NCBI GenBank assembly: GCA_037349315.1
Contig: JBAIAC010000274.1
Location: 1-64,000, forward strand
Length of the DNA stretch: 64,000 bases
Source of the DNA: Chelydra serpentina
Lineage: Eukaryota > Chordata > Testudines > Chelydridae
Direction of reading: 5' to 3'
Positions within the stretch are counted from its first letter, which is position 1, and every line of letters begins with the position of its first letter. The notes below the pieces were generated by a model that searched no databases, was not told the DNA's origin, and worked only from the letters and a program-made list of their open reading frames with translations. A program made the translations under genes and the position numbers. Below are positions 11,735 to 20,644 of the stretch, piece by piece.

Positions 11735-12550
11735 CCCAGCCCCATGCCCTGACTCCTGCACCCCCCTCACACTCTCCATCTCCCAGTCCTGACTCCTGCA
11801 CCCCCACACATAACCAGCCCCCCACACCCCATGTTCTGACTCATGCACCCCCCTCACGCACCCCACCCCACCAGACAGGAGCTCCTGCAAACACACCCCA
11901 CATCCCAACCTGCCCCCCTCGCACCAAATGGGAGCTGCTGTCAGGTAAGCGCTCCACACCCCAACCCCCTTCCCCAACCCTGAGCCCCCTCCCTCACCCT
12001 GGCTCCTGGCCAGACCCTGCACCCCAACCCCCAGCCTGCTCCTGCACCCTAACTCCCTCCCAGACCCTGCACCCCCAGCCCTGTGCTCAGTGCACCCCCA
12101 CCCTCAGCTCAGTGCAGAGAGACGCAGAGAATGGGCTAGAACCAGGGAGAAGGTAGGTACCCGCTCTATGTGGGCAGGGGTGGGGTGGGGGATCCTGTTT
12201 ATCCCTCCCCAGCCCTTCTGTGCTTGCAGTTTACCCCCGGGCCCTCCCTTGCTCCAGGGACCAACCCTGGCTCCCGCCCCGCTGTGCTATTGACCAAGCC
12301 CCTGCCTTGCTCCAGTCAGCAGGGACTAATCCTCCCCCCATGCCCCACTGTGCTCATCTGGCCCCTGGCCCCTCTCCAGCTGGGGACCAATCCTTCCCCC
12401 CCAATGCCCCACAGTGCTCTTGCCCCTGGCCCCTTCATTCCAGGGGTCCCAGAAATATGTTTGGCGCCAGGCCCACAAAAACTAATCCAGCTCTGGATAC
12501 CAGACTGTGACGGGGATTGCATTGTCCTTTATTTGTATTTCCAATGGCAT
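11735..12550. repeat. C-rich low-complexity tract
   Basis: Degenerate tandem sequence rich in CTGACTCCTGCACCCCC-like motifs up to about 12110, then a looser pattern of about 75 bp (CTTGCTCCAG, GGGACCAA, CCCACTGTGCTC) to about 12440. No gene is visible. It has no counterpart in the right inverted arm, where CR1 and SINE remnants sit instead, so it is an insertion or expansion within the left arm. Confidence 0.6.
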
Positions 12551-12768
12551 TTCTGTCTGTGATTTCGTTTTTCTTTGTTGAACGGTGTTTTCTCCTGGAT
12601 CTGAGATTTAACTAGAATAAGAAGAAGGCCTCTGGGTGCCAGATGGAGGAATGGGCTGGGGCTACGGCTGCTAAGGGAGCCAGAGTAGCAAATTTTCTGT
12701 ATTGTTTCCCGCCTTGTTTTTCTTGACTAGTTTCTCTTCTGCACCAAACTAGCACTGTCTTTATGTGA

Positions 12769-12841
12769 GTCTGGCTAGCTCAGTGGGTAGAGCATCTGAC
12801 TTTTAATCTGAGGGTCCAGCGTTCAAGTCCCTGGTCAGGTG
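12769..12841 (+). tRNA. tRNA-Lys (anticodon TTT)
   Basis: A 73-nt cloverleaf with A box TAGCTCAGTGGGTAGAGC, anticodon loop ACTTTTAA (TTT) and B-box region GTTCAAGTCC. The acceptor GTCTGGC/GTCAGGT pairs with wobbles. One mismatch lies in the anticodon stem (TCTGA/TCTGA) and one in the T stem (CAGCG/CCCTG). A TTTT run about 30 nt downstream may terminate Pol III. It is probably a mildly degenerate gene; its inverted partner at 25103-25175 has a different mismatch pattern. Confidence 0.85.
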
Positions 12842-13138
12842 TAAAGAAGATCAGTACCTACCTTGATCAATATTCTTTTCTTTTCAGGACGTGGGCTTTC
12901 CTAGGAAGGGCCATTTTCTGCCTGCGACTGAAGGGGCAACTTTTTCCCATGCCCACTGGCCTCACAGTCTGGAGGAAGAAAGGCTTCTGGGTCTACAGCA
13001 AACCGCTGCGTGCCGACTTGTTGAGCAAATGCAGGGCTGGCCAGAGAAGCCATAGAAGCCTTGAGCAAGGGAGGCAAAAAATTGTCCACCCAGGGTCTTC
13101 TACACCGGAAATCAGACGAACACAAGATTACCATCCTT

Positions 13139-13210
13139 GGTCCCATGGTGTAAGGGCCAACATTCAGGGCTTTGAATTCTGCAATTCGAATTCAAGTCTC
13201 GGTGGGACCT
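13139..13210 (+). tRNA. tRNA-Gln (anticodon TTG)
   Basis: A 72-nt gene with perfect acceptor pairing GGTCCCA/TGGGACC and discriminator T. The loop around CTTTGAA gives anticodon TTG. The anticodon stem CAGGG/TTCTG pairs with two G-T wobbles; the T stem TCGAA/CTCGG has one mismatch. TTTT at 13222-13225, 12 nt past the 3' end, is a good Pol III terminator. Its inverted homologue is at 24720-24790. Confidence 0.87.
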
Positions 13211-13453
13211 TGGGGCAGCTCTTTTGCCACCTAACACTACTGGGTGTTCCAAGGCTTCGTCTTGCTCTCTCCAATGACGTGGGAGCCTGTCTTTTGCCGG
13301 CTCGCTGTTGTGACTTGAGCGCCAGGGGGGACGATGGATCCAGAAGGCTGGCCATGCCTGGAGTCCTGTAGGTAGGGGTGCGAGCTCCATTTCCTCTGAG
13401 TCCTGAAGCTGGGCTGCAGCCTGGCCTAGGAGGCAGCCCGATGGGTTGACCTA

Positions 13454-14110
13454 CTGCCCAACCTTCTGCTGATGAACCTCAGCCCCCACCCGGGCAGGGT
13501 TTGATGCATCACTTAAATTCCAGGACGCTGAGGGATTTCAGCTCCCTTTGTCCAGAGGGAACCTTCACCCCACTCCCAGCCTGATTCTTGTCCATGGGAT
13601 CACTGTAGGGGGGCTGGGTGCCTCTTTGTCTTTTCTCTGTCTAGGTCAGGCCAGGGGACTATAACTGGGTCATCTGAGCAGCCAGGACCTTCTGTGGAGC
13701 TGCCGTTTCCCTTCCCCTTCTACGGTCTCCTCTGTCATTGACTCCAGCCTTTTTCTATCCATCCTCAGCTCATAACAAGCCAGCTGCCCTCGCCTCGAAA
13801 AGACAGTGTCCCCTGGTGGGTGTAAATCACTGACCTCTCTCCTTTCTGAGTACTGACTGCCCCTCCGTTTCCTGGCCTCTCAGTCTGTGCAGATGGGACC
13901 TTCCCCTCCCATACCTTCTCCTTCCCCTTCCCCATCCGCCATCATCCCAAGCAGCACAGCGGGTGGGAATCTTAAAAGTACCCAGGTGACTTAGGAGCAG
14001 AAACCCCCACAGAGCTTCCCTGCAATTGGCACTAGCTGAGCAGGATTGAAACTCACGCAGGGAGACTGCTGGGGAGCCTCCCCTCCGGGTGTGAGCAAAG
14101 CACCAGGGTG
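13454..14110. other. No gene recognised
   Basis: Mixed-composition DNA with pyrimidine-rich stretches (for example 13700-13760 and 13880-13930). It holds no splice-flanked open frame, tRNA or recognised mobile element that I can support. A single C/T difference from copy B lies near 13811. Confidence 0.5.
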
Positions 14111-14121
14111 AAAAGAGAACT

Positions 14122-14193
14122 TGGAGATGTTCGGGATTGAACCCAGGGCCTCATACATGCAAAGCATGCACTCTACCACTGAGCTACATCCCC
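14122..14193 (-). tRNA. tRNA-Ala (anticodon TGC)
   Basis: A 72-nt minus-strand gene. Acceptor GGGGATG faces ACATCTCC-A, the A box is TAGCTCAGTGGTAGAG, and the loop CTTTGCATG gives TGC. The T stem CTGGG/CCCGA has one mismatch, and the T loop TTCAATC keeps C56. TTTT (AAAA on the + strand at 14111-14114) lies about 8 nt past the 3' end, an excellent terminator. It is among the better candidates for an active gene here. Confidence 0.9.
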
Positions 14194-14359
14194 AGAAGGG
14201 CTGTGTTTACCCAGATCATCCAGTGGCCTCACAGCAGCATGGGGGACACAGTCCCTGCTCTGAGGCCGATCCAGCTGTCCTGGAGGCTGCTGGTTCTTTG
14301 GGGTCACTTTGCAGCACAGTAGCAGCGGTTGGGTTTTCCCCGAGGCACTGAGATTTTCA

Positions 14360-14640
14360 GGGTCCTTTTTTCCCTCCACCTGGAGTGAACTCAGCTTTTC
14401 CCCCGTCCCAGACACTCCATGAAATAACAACAGCAGCACTAAGGAGAAGGGGAGGGACCATCTCACTGGCAGGGCTGGATGGGCCCAGGGCCCCCTGCTC
14501 GTCCATTGGTTCCATTGCAGAAGAGGACGGGTCCATGGAATTTGCCCCCCTGCTTTGGACAAGGGACAGAGACAGATCTCGCTGTTCCTGGGACTGTGCA
14601 GAGAAAATTGTGCTTCTGTCTGAAAGAGAGGCGGGAAATG
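14360..14640 (+). repeat. tRNA-associated flank paralogue
   Basis: Similar in direct orientation to 27150-27420 (shared GGCACTGAG, ACTCAGCTTTT, AATAACAACAGCAGCA, GGACAGAGACAGAT-like stretches) and in part to the reverse complement of 10985-11160. The homology suggests an old cassette carried along with tRNA gene duplications. No coding frame is shared between the copies. Confidence 0.6.
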
Positions 14641-14910
14641 GCCCCATGGTGGGACAATATCCTCAGGATTAAGAGCGAAGGACTCAGGCTGAGAATTGAT
14701 TTAACTCCACTCATCTGGGATTTCACAAATTGTCTTCCATGGAGACGCTGGGACCTTGTGACATTGGTCCAGACTCGGGGGGTTCGGGCTGCTTTAACTC
14801 CCTGGCCGGCTGCCACCTCAGCCACCTCTTGCCTCATGGCCTCGGCTCTTGGCCCTCTGCTGATTGCTCCTTGCTGGATTGCCCAGAGCAAAAAGGAAGA
14901 CGTGCAGGTC

Positions 14911-14982
14911 TAGCATACGATGGTTTTGATCCATCAGCCACTGGGTTTCGGGCCCAGCCCACTTCTGCTGCACCCCCCTGCT
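14911..14982 (-). tRNA. Initiator-Met-like tRNA with CGA anticodon (probable tRNA pseudogene)
   Basis: A full-length 72-nt minus-strand relative of eukaryotic initiator tRNA-Met: 5' AGCAGGG, G-C-rich anticodon stem CTGGG/CCCAG, an A at position 54 in the T arm (GATGGATCAAAACCATC) and 3' GTATGCT-A. The loop is CCCGAAA where the initiator has CCCATAA, so positions 34-36 read CGA, nominally Ser. The acceptor stem has mismatches at pairs 5-68 and 7-66. TTTTT (AAAAA on + at 14890-14894) follows 16 nt after the end. The anticodon and acceptor changes argue for a pseudogene, though box elements could still bind TFIIIC. Confidence 0.75.
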
Positions 14983-15097
14983 GGGTCTTCAGCCCCAGCT
15001 CCAGCATCCGGCCTAGCGCCTTGTGAGCTCTAGCGCTGGCAGGGAGATGCGCCGGCTGCTCGGAGCAGCCTTGGTAACAGCAGTTTTGTTTCTATGT

Positions 15098-15171
15098 GTC
15101 TCTGTGGCGCAATGGGTCAGCGCGTTCGGCTGTTAACCGAAAGGCTGGTGGTTCGAGCCCACCCACGGACG
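15098..15171 (+). tRNA. tRNA-Asn (anticodon GTT)
   Basis: A 74-nt gene, close to the animal consensus throughout: A box TGGCGCAATGGGTCAGCGC, loop CTGTTAA (GTT), T arm GGTGGTTCGAGCCCACC with perfect stem. The acceptor GTCTCTG/CACGGAC has a single C-C mismatch at pair 5-68. TTTT lies at 15204-15207. There is no inverted partner in the right half. It is likely functional or only recently decayed. Confidence 0.92.
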
Positions 15172-15608
15172 GTAATAACCTGATGTTGCTTCTTAAGGGC
15201 CTGTTTTGCTGACTCAAAGACGCCTCCCAGCAGCTGGTTTGCCAGGGCCCCGGCCCAGCCCCCTGCACCGCTCCCTGCCCGTGCCAGAGCTCGCAAGGCA
15301 CCAGCCTGGAGCCAGGGCCGCTGGGTGCTGCTTACGAAAAGCCAGCAGAGGGACACAGGGGAACTGTGCTGTGCCCATAACACAGAGGTGGATTAATCAA
15401 ACCCTCTTCTGCTCGCACCGGGCCTCCCGCTTCCTACCCTGGGCCTGCAAGCGAGGGGGCGGCTTGCACAGCGCCAAGAGTCTCACCTGTGAGGCAGGAG
15501 GCGGCTGACGCCCGCAGCCTGCTGGGGAGCTCCCAGAAGTGATTAAGGGACAGAGACTCCTAAGTGCCCAGAGTAACTAGGGTTTGGGGTTCACGAGGCC
15601 GGTAAGGG
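15172..15608. other. No gene recognised
   Basis: GC-rich single-copy-looking DNA between the Asn gene and the inner inverted-repeat arm. I see no tRNA, mobile element or splice-bounded frame I can support. Confidence 0.5.
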
Positions 15609-15952
15609 GGTCGCGATGTCGGCCTTGTAACCCTGGGTGTCAGGTCACTGTGCAGCTTTGATCTAGAGCTCTCAGCCCAACGACCGACCAGCAGCCGACA
15701 GCCTCACCCTGGTCTGCCCCACCTGGTCACTCCTCACAGGCTGACCTGACCCCGCTTCCAGCCCTGGATTCACCCCCCAATTATCCTACTGCCACTCAGA
15801 GCCACAGACGTGGAGGTGCTGACGGAGGGAGGGGTGACTCTGGGATGGGGTTCTTCTCTAAAGATGGCCGCAGAAAGGTGGGGCTCAGCTCTGTCAGCGA
15901 CCTGCCCAGTTGCCTCGCTGACAGGGGATGCCGACATTTCTGTCAGGCGCAC
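15609..15952 (+). repeat. Inverted repeat, inner left arm
   Basis: About 345 bp matching the reverse complement of 21758-22107 at roughly 90 percent by eye (shared GATCTAGAGCTCT, GGCTGACCTGACCCCGCTTC, AATTATCCTACTGCCACT, AAAGATGGCCGCAGAAAGGT-like stretches). With the Ser, Lys and Gln pairs it places the symmetry centre near 18.8-18.9 kb. Confidence 0.85.
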
Positions 15953-16369
15953 TGGCAGCGGGGTGGATGTGGCTGCTGCCACGGGCCTGGCTTTAACGCC
16001 TGGTGCTTCCTCATCTGCTTGGCTGTCTGGGGCCTTCGGTCCCTCCCAGCTGTGGGAGAAGCGAGCTGGTGGCTCAAAGGGTTTTGCTGGGGCTGTTGGT
16101 GAGGGGGAATCGCTGGCTGAGGATGGCTCCGTGGAAGAGCTGAGCTTTGCCTGTCGTTCCGGCCTGTGGTCTCCTCTGTCATGTGGCAGTGAGTTCCACA
16201 GCTCCAGGGGGAGCTCTGCCTCCTGTACGCAAAAGCCTCCCTGTCTGGGTGAGCTGGTGGGACGCGGCTGTCAGGAGAAGTCGTGGTGGCAGGAGAAGGG
16301 ATGATCTCCCTGGTGGAGACGGTTTGGACAGAAGCTGGAGCCTGGCCCTGGGCTCTGTGAGAAGAGCCG

Positions 16370-17520
16370 GAGCAGGGAGCGGGTGCTGGGGTGACCCGTG
16401 GGGCAGAGCAGGGAGCGGGTGCTGGGGTGACCCGTGGGGCAGAGCAGGGAGCGGGTGCTGGGGTGACCCGTGGGGCAGAGCAGGGAGCAGTGCTGGGGTG
16501 ACCCGTGGGGCAGAGCAGGGAGCGGGCGCTGGGGTGACCCGTGGGGCAGAGCAGGGAGCGGGCGCTGGGGTGACCCGTGGGGCAGAGCAGGGAGCGGGCG
16601 CTGGGGTGACCCGTGGGGCAGAGCAGGGAGCGGGCGCTGGGGTGACCCGTGGGGCAGAGCAGGGAGCGGGCGCTGGGGTGACCCGTGGGGCAGAGCAGGG
16701 AGCGGGCGCTGGGGTGACCCGTGGGGCAGAGCAGGGAGCGGGCGCTGGGGTGACCCGTGGGGCAGAGCAGGGAGCGGGCGCTGGGGTGACCCGTGGGGCA
16801 GAGCAGGGAGCGGGCGCTGGGGTGACCCGTGGGGCAGAGCAGGGAGCGGGCGCTGGGGTGACCCGTGGGGCAGAGCAGGGAGCGGGTGCTGGGGTGACCC
16901 GTGGGGCGGAGCAGGGAGCGGGTGCTGGGGTGACCCGTGGGGCGGAGCAGGGAGCGGGTGCTGGGGTGACCCGTGGGGCGGAGCAGGGAGCGGGTGCTGG
17001 GGTGACCCGTGGGGCGGAGCAGGGAGCGGGTGCTGGGGTGACCCGTGGGGCGGAGCAGGGAGCGGGTGCTGGGGTGACCCGTGGGGCGGAGCAGGGAGCG
17101 GGTGCTGGGGTGACCCGTGGGGCGGAGCAGGGAGCGGGTGCTGGGGTGACCCGTGGGGCGGAGCAGGGAGCGGGTGCTGGGGTGACCCGTGCGGCGGAGC
17201 AGGGAGCGGGTGCTGGGGTGACCCGTGGGGCGGAGCAGGGAGCGGGTGCTGGGGTGACCCGTGGGGCGGAGCAGGGAGCGGGTGCTGGGGTGACCCGTGG
17301 GGCGGAGCAGGGAGCGGGTGCTGGGGTGACCCGTGGGGCGGAGCAGGGAGCGGGTGCTGGGGTGACCCGTGGGGCACAGCAGGGAGCGGGTGCTGGGGTG
17401 ACCCGTGGGGCAGAGCAGTGAGCGGGTGCTGGGGTGACCTGTGGGGCAGAGCAGGGAGCGGGTGCTGGGGTGACCTGTGGGGCAGAGCAGGGAGCGGGTG
17501 CTGGGGTGACCTGTGGGGCA
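16370..17520 (+). repeat. 36-bp minisatellite, 32 units
   Basis: Tandem 36-mer beginning GAGCAGGGAGCGGGTGCTGG followed by GGTGACCCGTGGGGCA. The 1,151 bp equals 32 units minus one base; the fourth unit lacks a G (GAGCAGTGCTGG). Variant order from the left is a few GTGCTGG/GGCA units, the deleted unit, about ten GCGCTGG/GGCA units, about a dozen GTGCTGG/GGCG units, and final units with GACCTGTG. Copy B has exactly 25 units. The 36-bp length keeps frames open on both strands, but the one-base deletion shifts them relative to copy B, so this is not coding. Confidence 0.95.
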
Positions 17521-18120
17521 GATTGAACCAGCTGGAGCTGCTCAGGGCGTGTCGGTCCATCCCCAGCTGCAGGAAGGAGCCGTAGATCTCGCAGAGAGGT
17601 GGGGGCAGGGCCGTCCTTAGCCATGGGCAGAACAGACGGGCACGTAGGGCACCGCTCTGCCTGGGGCACCAGACACTCTGCCGGGAGCCGGGAGGGACGG
17701 GAAGCCGTGGGGCAGGTAAGAGCAGCGCTGGGTCCTAGAGTGAGCCCAATGCGCTGCCTGCAGCACAGTCTGGGGAGGGGATTGGCTGCTGGGGTCTCTG
17801 GGAATGGGGGGGAGGAACTCACCTGTGAGTGTGACTCTCCCCCGGCGTGAGGGGAGGCAGGCTGGGCGGCTCTGGCAGTGTCCTTTGTTGCCCCCCATAA
17901 CGTCCATTCTTCTCCCCCCCTACAGAGCACCCCCCTTTCCCCTCCCCCCCACGGAGCACCCCTCTCTCCCCCCTCCCCTCCGGCAGGGCTGGGTTGGGTG
18001 AGGTGCTGGGGGCGGGGGGGCTGCGTGCTGAGGAAGTAAAAATGAAAGTAAGTCACTTCCTCGGCAGCCAGCCCAAGCAACAGGGGCCGGCTGGAATTAC
18101 CACCCCCAGCTGGCTGGGCT
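17521..18120. other. Intergenic, one hAT-type terminus, otherwise featureless
   Basis: CAGGGCCGTCCTTAG near 17607 resembles the terminus of non-autonomous hAT elements (CAGGGCCGGCCTTAG type), but I could not define the other end. The rest includes C-runs at 17920-17990. No gene is recognised. Confidence 0.45.
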
Positions 18121-18126
18121 GGGGAC

Positions 18127-18360
18127 AGGGTGACCAGAGAGCATGTGGGAAAAACCAGGACAGGGGGTGGGTGGGGTGACCAGATGTCCCACTTGTATAG
18201 GGACAGTCCCAATTTTGGGATCTATTTTTATATAGGCTCCTGTTACCCCCCATCCCCATCCCGATTTTCCACCCTTGCTGTCTGGTCACCCCAGGTTGGG
18301 GGTAATAGGACAAAGCCCCAAATAGCGGAAGTGGCCCTATAACATCTGTGTCTGGCCAGC
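18127..18360 (+). mobile_element. Nested MITE-like elements (GGTGACC family)
   Basis: A complete element (about 18173-18293, GGGGTGACCAGATGTCC to TCTGGTCACCCC) sits inside a second member of the same family. The outer element's left part starts AGGGTGACCAGAGAGC at 18127, and its right part resumes with GGGGGTAATAGGACAAAGCC and ends near GTGTCTGGCC. The inner copy is inverted relative to the outer one. This is self-insertion within one family. Confidence 0.7.
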
Positions 18361-18399
18361 GGCAGGACATTAGCCCTGCAGGGGAGGGGTGGGTGTGGC

Positions 18400-18693
18400 A
18401 GTGACATCACAAAGGCCGTTTGCAGGACCTCGGCCTATTGGTCAAAGGTGGTGGGGAGGCGGTGACCTCACAGAGAGATGCTGACATCAGCCAGGCCAGG
18501 CCAGGGGCGCAGGGCCAGGGAAACCTCGGAGACCCCCGTGGCTTTGCTTCAGCAAGTCTCCTTGTCGAGGTCTCTCTCGGAGGACTGAGAGAGTATTAGG
18601 GGTCACGGACGTGAGCGCCAGGAGGAACCTCTTTGGAGTTTTCTCCTTTGCTTTCACGCACTTTCCTAGAAAACAGACGTCCCTGGTTAGCAG
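18400..18693 (+). promoter_or_regulatory. Candidate Pol II promoter and untranslated first exon
   Basis: A cluster of CRE-like motifs (TGACATCA at 18401 and near 18483, TGACCTCAC near 18462) and an inverted CCAAT box (CTATTGGTCA near 18436) is followed about 200 bp later by a strong splice donor, CAG|GTAAGAG, at 18693/18694. No start codon with a convincing frame precedes the donor. I infer a promoter with a noncoding first exon, or an element-derived one. In copy B the base three before the donor dinucleotide differs (AAG|GTAAG). No partner exon was identified. Confidence 0.35.
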
Positions 18694-18699
18694 GTAAGA

Positions 18700-19281
18700 G
18701 CCTCCGAGAGGTTTGGAACCTGTTCAGTCTGATCCATCTGGTGCCAGCTGAATTCCAGGCATGGAAAACAGTCGCTTCAGGTGGCAGAATTTTATTCCCC
18801 ACTTGGGATTTTGTCCCTCAGAATCACTGGGGACATTAGGGTTTGTCCTTTTTGTTTGACCTTTTCCTCCATCCCTCCCTCCTTTCTCTTCACCTCTTAC
18901 TTCTTTTGTCCTTTCCCCTGTTCCCCTCCCAACACCAGGAGAGGTGTAGGGGTGTGTGTGTGTGTCTGGTGGGGGGTGCTCGGCAGCTCCCATTGTGTGT
19001 GGTCTACCCAAAAATGTGGGGCTGAAATAGTGCTCGGACAGTGATCCCTACCGGTGACCTGGGCCATCCTTTGGGCTCTCTGGTGAGAGACCTGTGCCAC
19101 CCCTCGGTCTCTACCCTGATTGGCTGAGCAGGGAGTTATTGACAGGGAGGGGACTCAGGTCCTTGTTCTCTTTTAATAAGTCATAACCAGTCACATGTGT
19201 GATGAATTTTGCTGTTTCTCTGCATTAATTGTAGAGATTGAGGGATGTTAAGGTAAGAAAGGACCATTATGTGCATCTTTA
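18700..19281. other. No gene recognised; GT microsatellite
   Basis: Ordinary DNA with a pyrimidine-rich tract (18840-18940) and a short GT run at about 18950-18966. This is near the centre of symmetry of the core's inverted repeat. Confidence 0.5.
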
Positions 19282-19717
19282 GGACTTTAGGAGGCTGGAG
19301 CACATGACTTATGAGGAGAGGCTGAGGGAACTGGGATTGTTTAGCCTGCAGAAGAGAAGTGTGAGGGGGGATTTGATAGCTGCTTTCAACTACCTAAAAG
19401 GGGGTTCCAAAGAGGCTGGATCTAGACTGTTCTCAGTGGTAGAAGATGACAGAACAAGGAGTAATGGTCTCAAGTTGCAGAGGGGGAGGTTTAGGTTGGA
19501 TATTAAGAAAAACTTTTTCACTAGTAGGGTGGTGAAGCACTGGAATGGGTTACCTAGGGAGGTGGTGGAATCTCCTTCCTTAGAGGTTTTTAAGGTCAGG
19601 CTTGACAAAGCCCTGGCTGGGATGATCTAGTTGGGGTTGGTCCTGCTTTGAGCAGGGGGTTGGACTAGACGACCCCCTGAGGTCCCTTCCAACCCTGAGA
19701 TTCTATGATTCTATGAT
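19282..19717 (+). mobile_element. CR1 LINE 3' end
   Basis: The 3'-terminal part of a chicken-repeat-1 family LINE, ending with GAGATTCTATGATTCTATGA, the octamer-repeat tail diagnostic of CR1. The frame from 19304 to 19630 keeps 108 codons of the conserved C-terminal tail of the reverse transcriptase ORF2 ([39 protein letters not shown]). It is 5'-truncated with no RT catalytic core, so immobile. The intact frame suggests a fairly young insertion. Confidence 0.93.
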
Positions 19718-19974
19718 CCAGTCGCACCTCCTGTATAAGCCAGGCCCTAGCATGTCACCAAGTGGTTCCTGTAGCCAAACATAGCATGGGACTGAGCCAG
19801 AGCACGTCTTTTGGAACGACATCCACATGCATTAGAGCCAGCTGGCTAACAGAAAATCTTTCTTCTGCAGGGACGTGGGGTTAAGGGACAGGGAGGAAAA
19901 GACATGGAGGCCGTGTCTAAAGTTAGAGCAGCGAGGCCAGGATAACCGGGGCTAGGTCCCAGGACTGGCTATCA

Positions 19975-20118
19975 GAAGACCTGCCATTTTCTATTCCTGG
20001 CTTTGGGACCATGAGCGAGTCTCTTCACCCCTGGGTGCCTCGGTTTCCCCAACTATCAAATAGAGCTAATCAAGGTTTTGTTTGTTCTCCCCATTTTACA
20101 GGGTGGGAAACTGAGACA
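19975..20118 (+). mobile_element. MIR-like SINE remnant
   Basis: Contains the conserved series GACCATGAGCGAGTCTCTTC, TGCCTCGGTTTCCCC and a purine-rich continuation, matching the core and 3' half of the MIR/CORE-SINE pattern (GACCTTGGGCAAGT, CCTCAGTTTCCCC). It is ancient and diverged; the ends are not definable. Confidence 0.65.
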
Positions 20119-20319
20119 CTGTTGGGACCTGTCTACGCTACAGGTCTGTCGTGCATTTGTAAGCTGCTGACCCCCACATGTTGGTCAGAGCCTGTGGACA
20201 ACACAGCTCCCAAAGGTGTGTTTGTTCTGTGCTTATCCCCTATGGACCAGCAGGGCTGGACGGCCTTTTCTCATGGTGCTGTGGGAGCAGGTCCTGGGGA
20301 CTAAGGGTCTGAAGAAGCT

Positions 20320-20641
20320 CTCAAGGACTAATTTTTTTAACTAATTTTTATCAATGAATTGGGAGATAACATCCAATCACTGCTGATAAGATTGGTGGGT
20401 GACAAAATACCGGCAGAGTGGTAATTACTGATGAGGAGAGGGCAGTGATACAGAGCGATGTGGCTTATTCGGCAAGCTGGGCCCATTCAAAGGAAACAAG
20501 TTTGACCAGAACCAAATGCAAAGTCCGATACCTAGCAAGGCCTTTCTGGAATGTGTTTGCTTATTGTGGTACACAGGAGGCCTGTGAGATGCAGGGGGTC
20601 AGATTAGATGATCTAATGGTCTCTTCTGACCATAAAGTCTA
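20320..20641 (+). mobile_element. CR1 LINE fragment with internal deletion
   Basis: The left part (about 20330-20545) resembles the CR1 ORF2 nucleotide pattern (ATCAATGAATTGGGAGATAA, GATAAGATTGGTGGGTGACA). It joins directly to a 3' end of the type GGTCAGATTAGATGATCTAA and CTTCTGACCATAAAGTC. The middle of the expected sequence is missing. It is noncoding and older than the copy at 19282. Confidence 0.75.
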
Positions 20642-20644
20642 AAG

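Larger units (their letters stand above)
12555..13453 (+). repeat. Inverted repeat, left arm (contains Lys and Gln tRNAs)
   Basis: About 0.9 kb matching the reverse complement of 24480-25385 at roughly 85-90 percent by eye, including ACGGTGTTTTCTCCTGGATC, the Lys and Gln tRNA genes and the sequence between them. The homology extends well beyond the tRNAs, so this is segmental duplication in inverted orientation, not independent tRNA retroposition. Confidence 0.85.

Noticed and set aside
16179..18212. A 677-codon minus-strand frame
   Set aside because: Most of it is the 36-bp minisatellite translated; the corresponding frame in copy B has different ends and content.
19304..19630. A functional 108-residue protein
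   Set aside because: It is the C-terminal tail of CR1 ORF2 in a 5'-truncated element without a catalytic domain.
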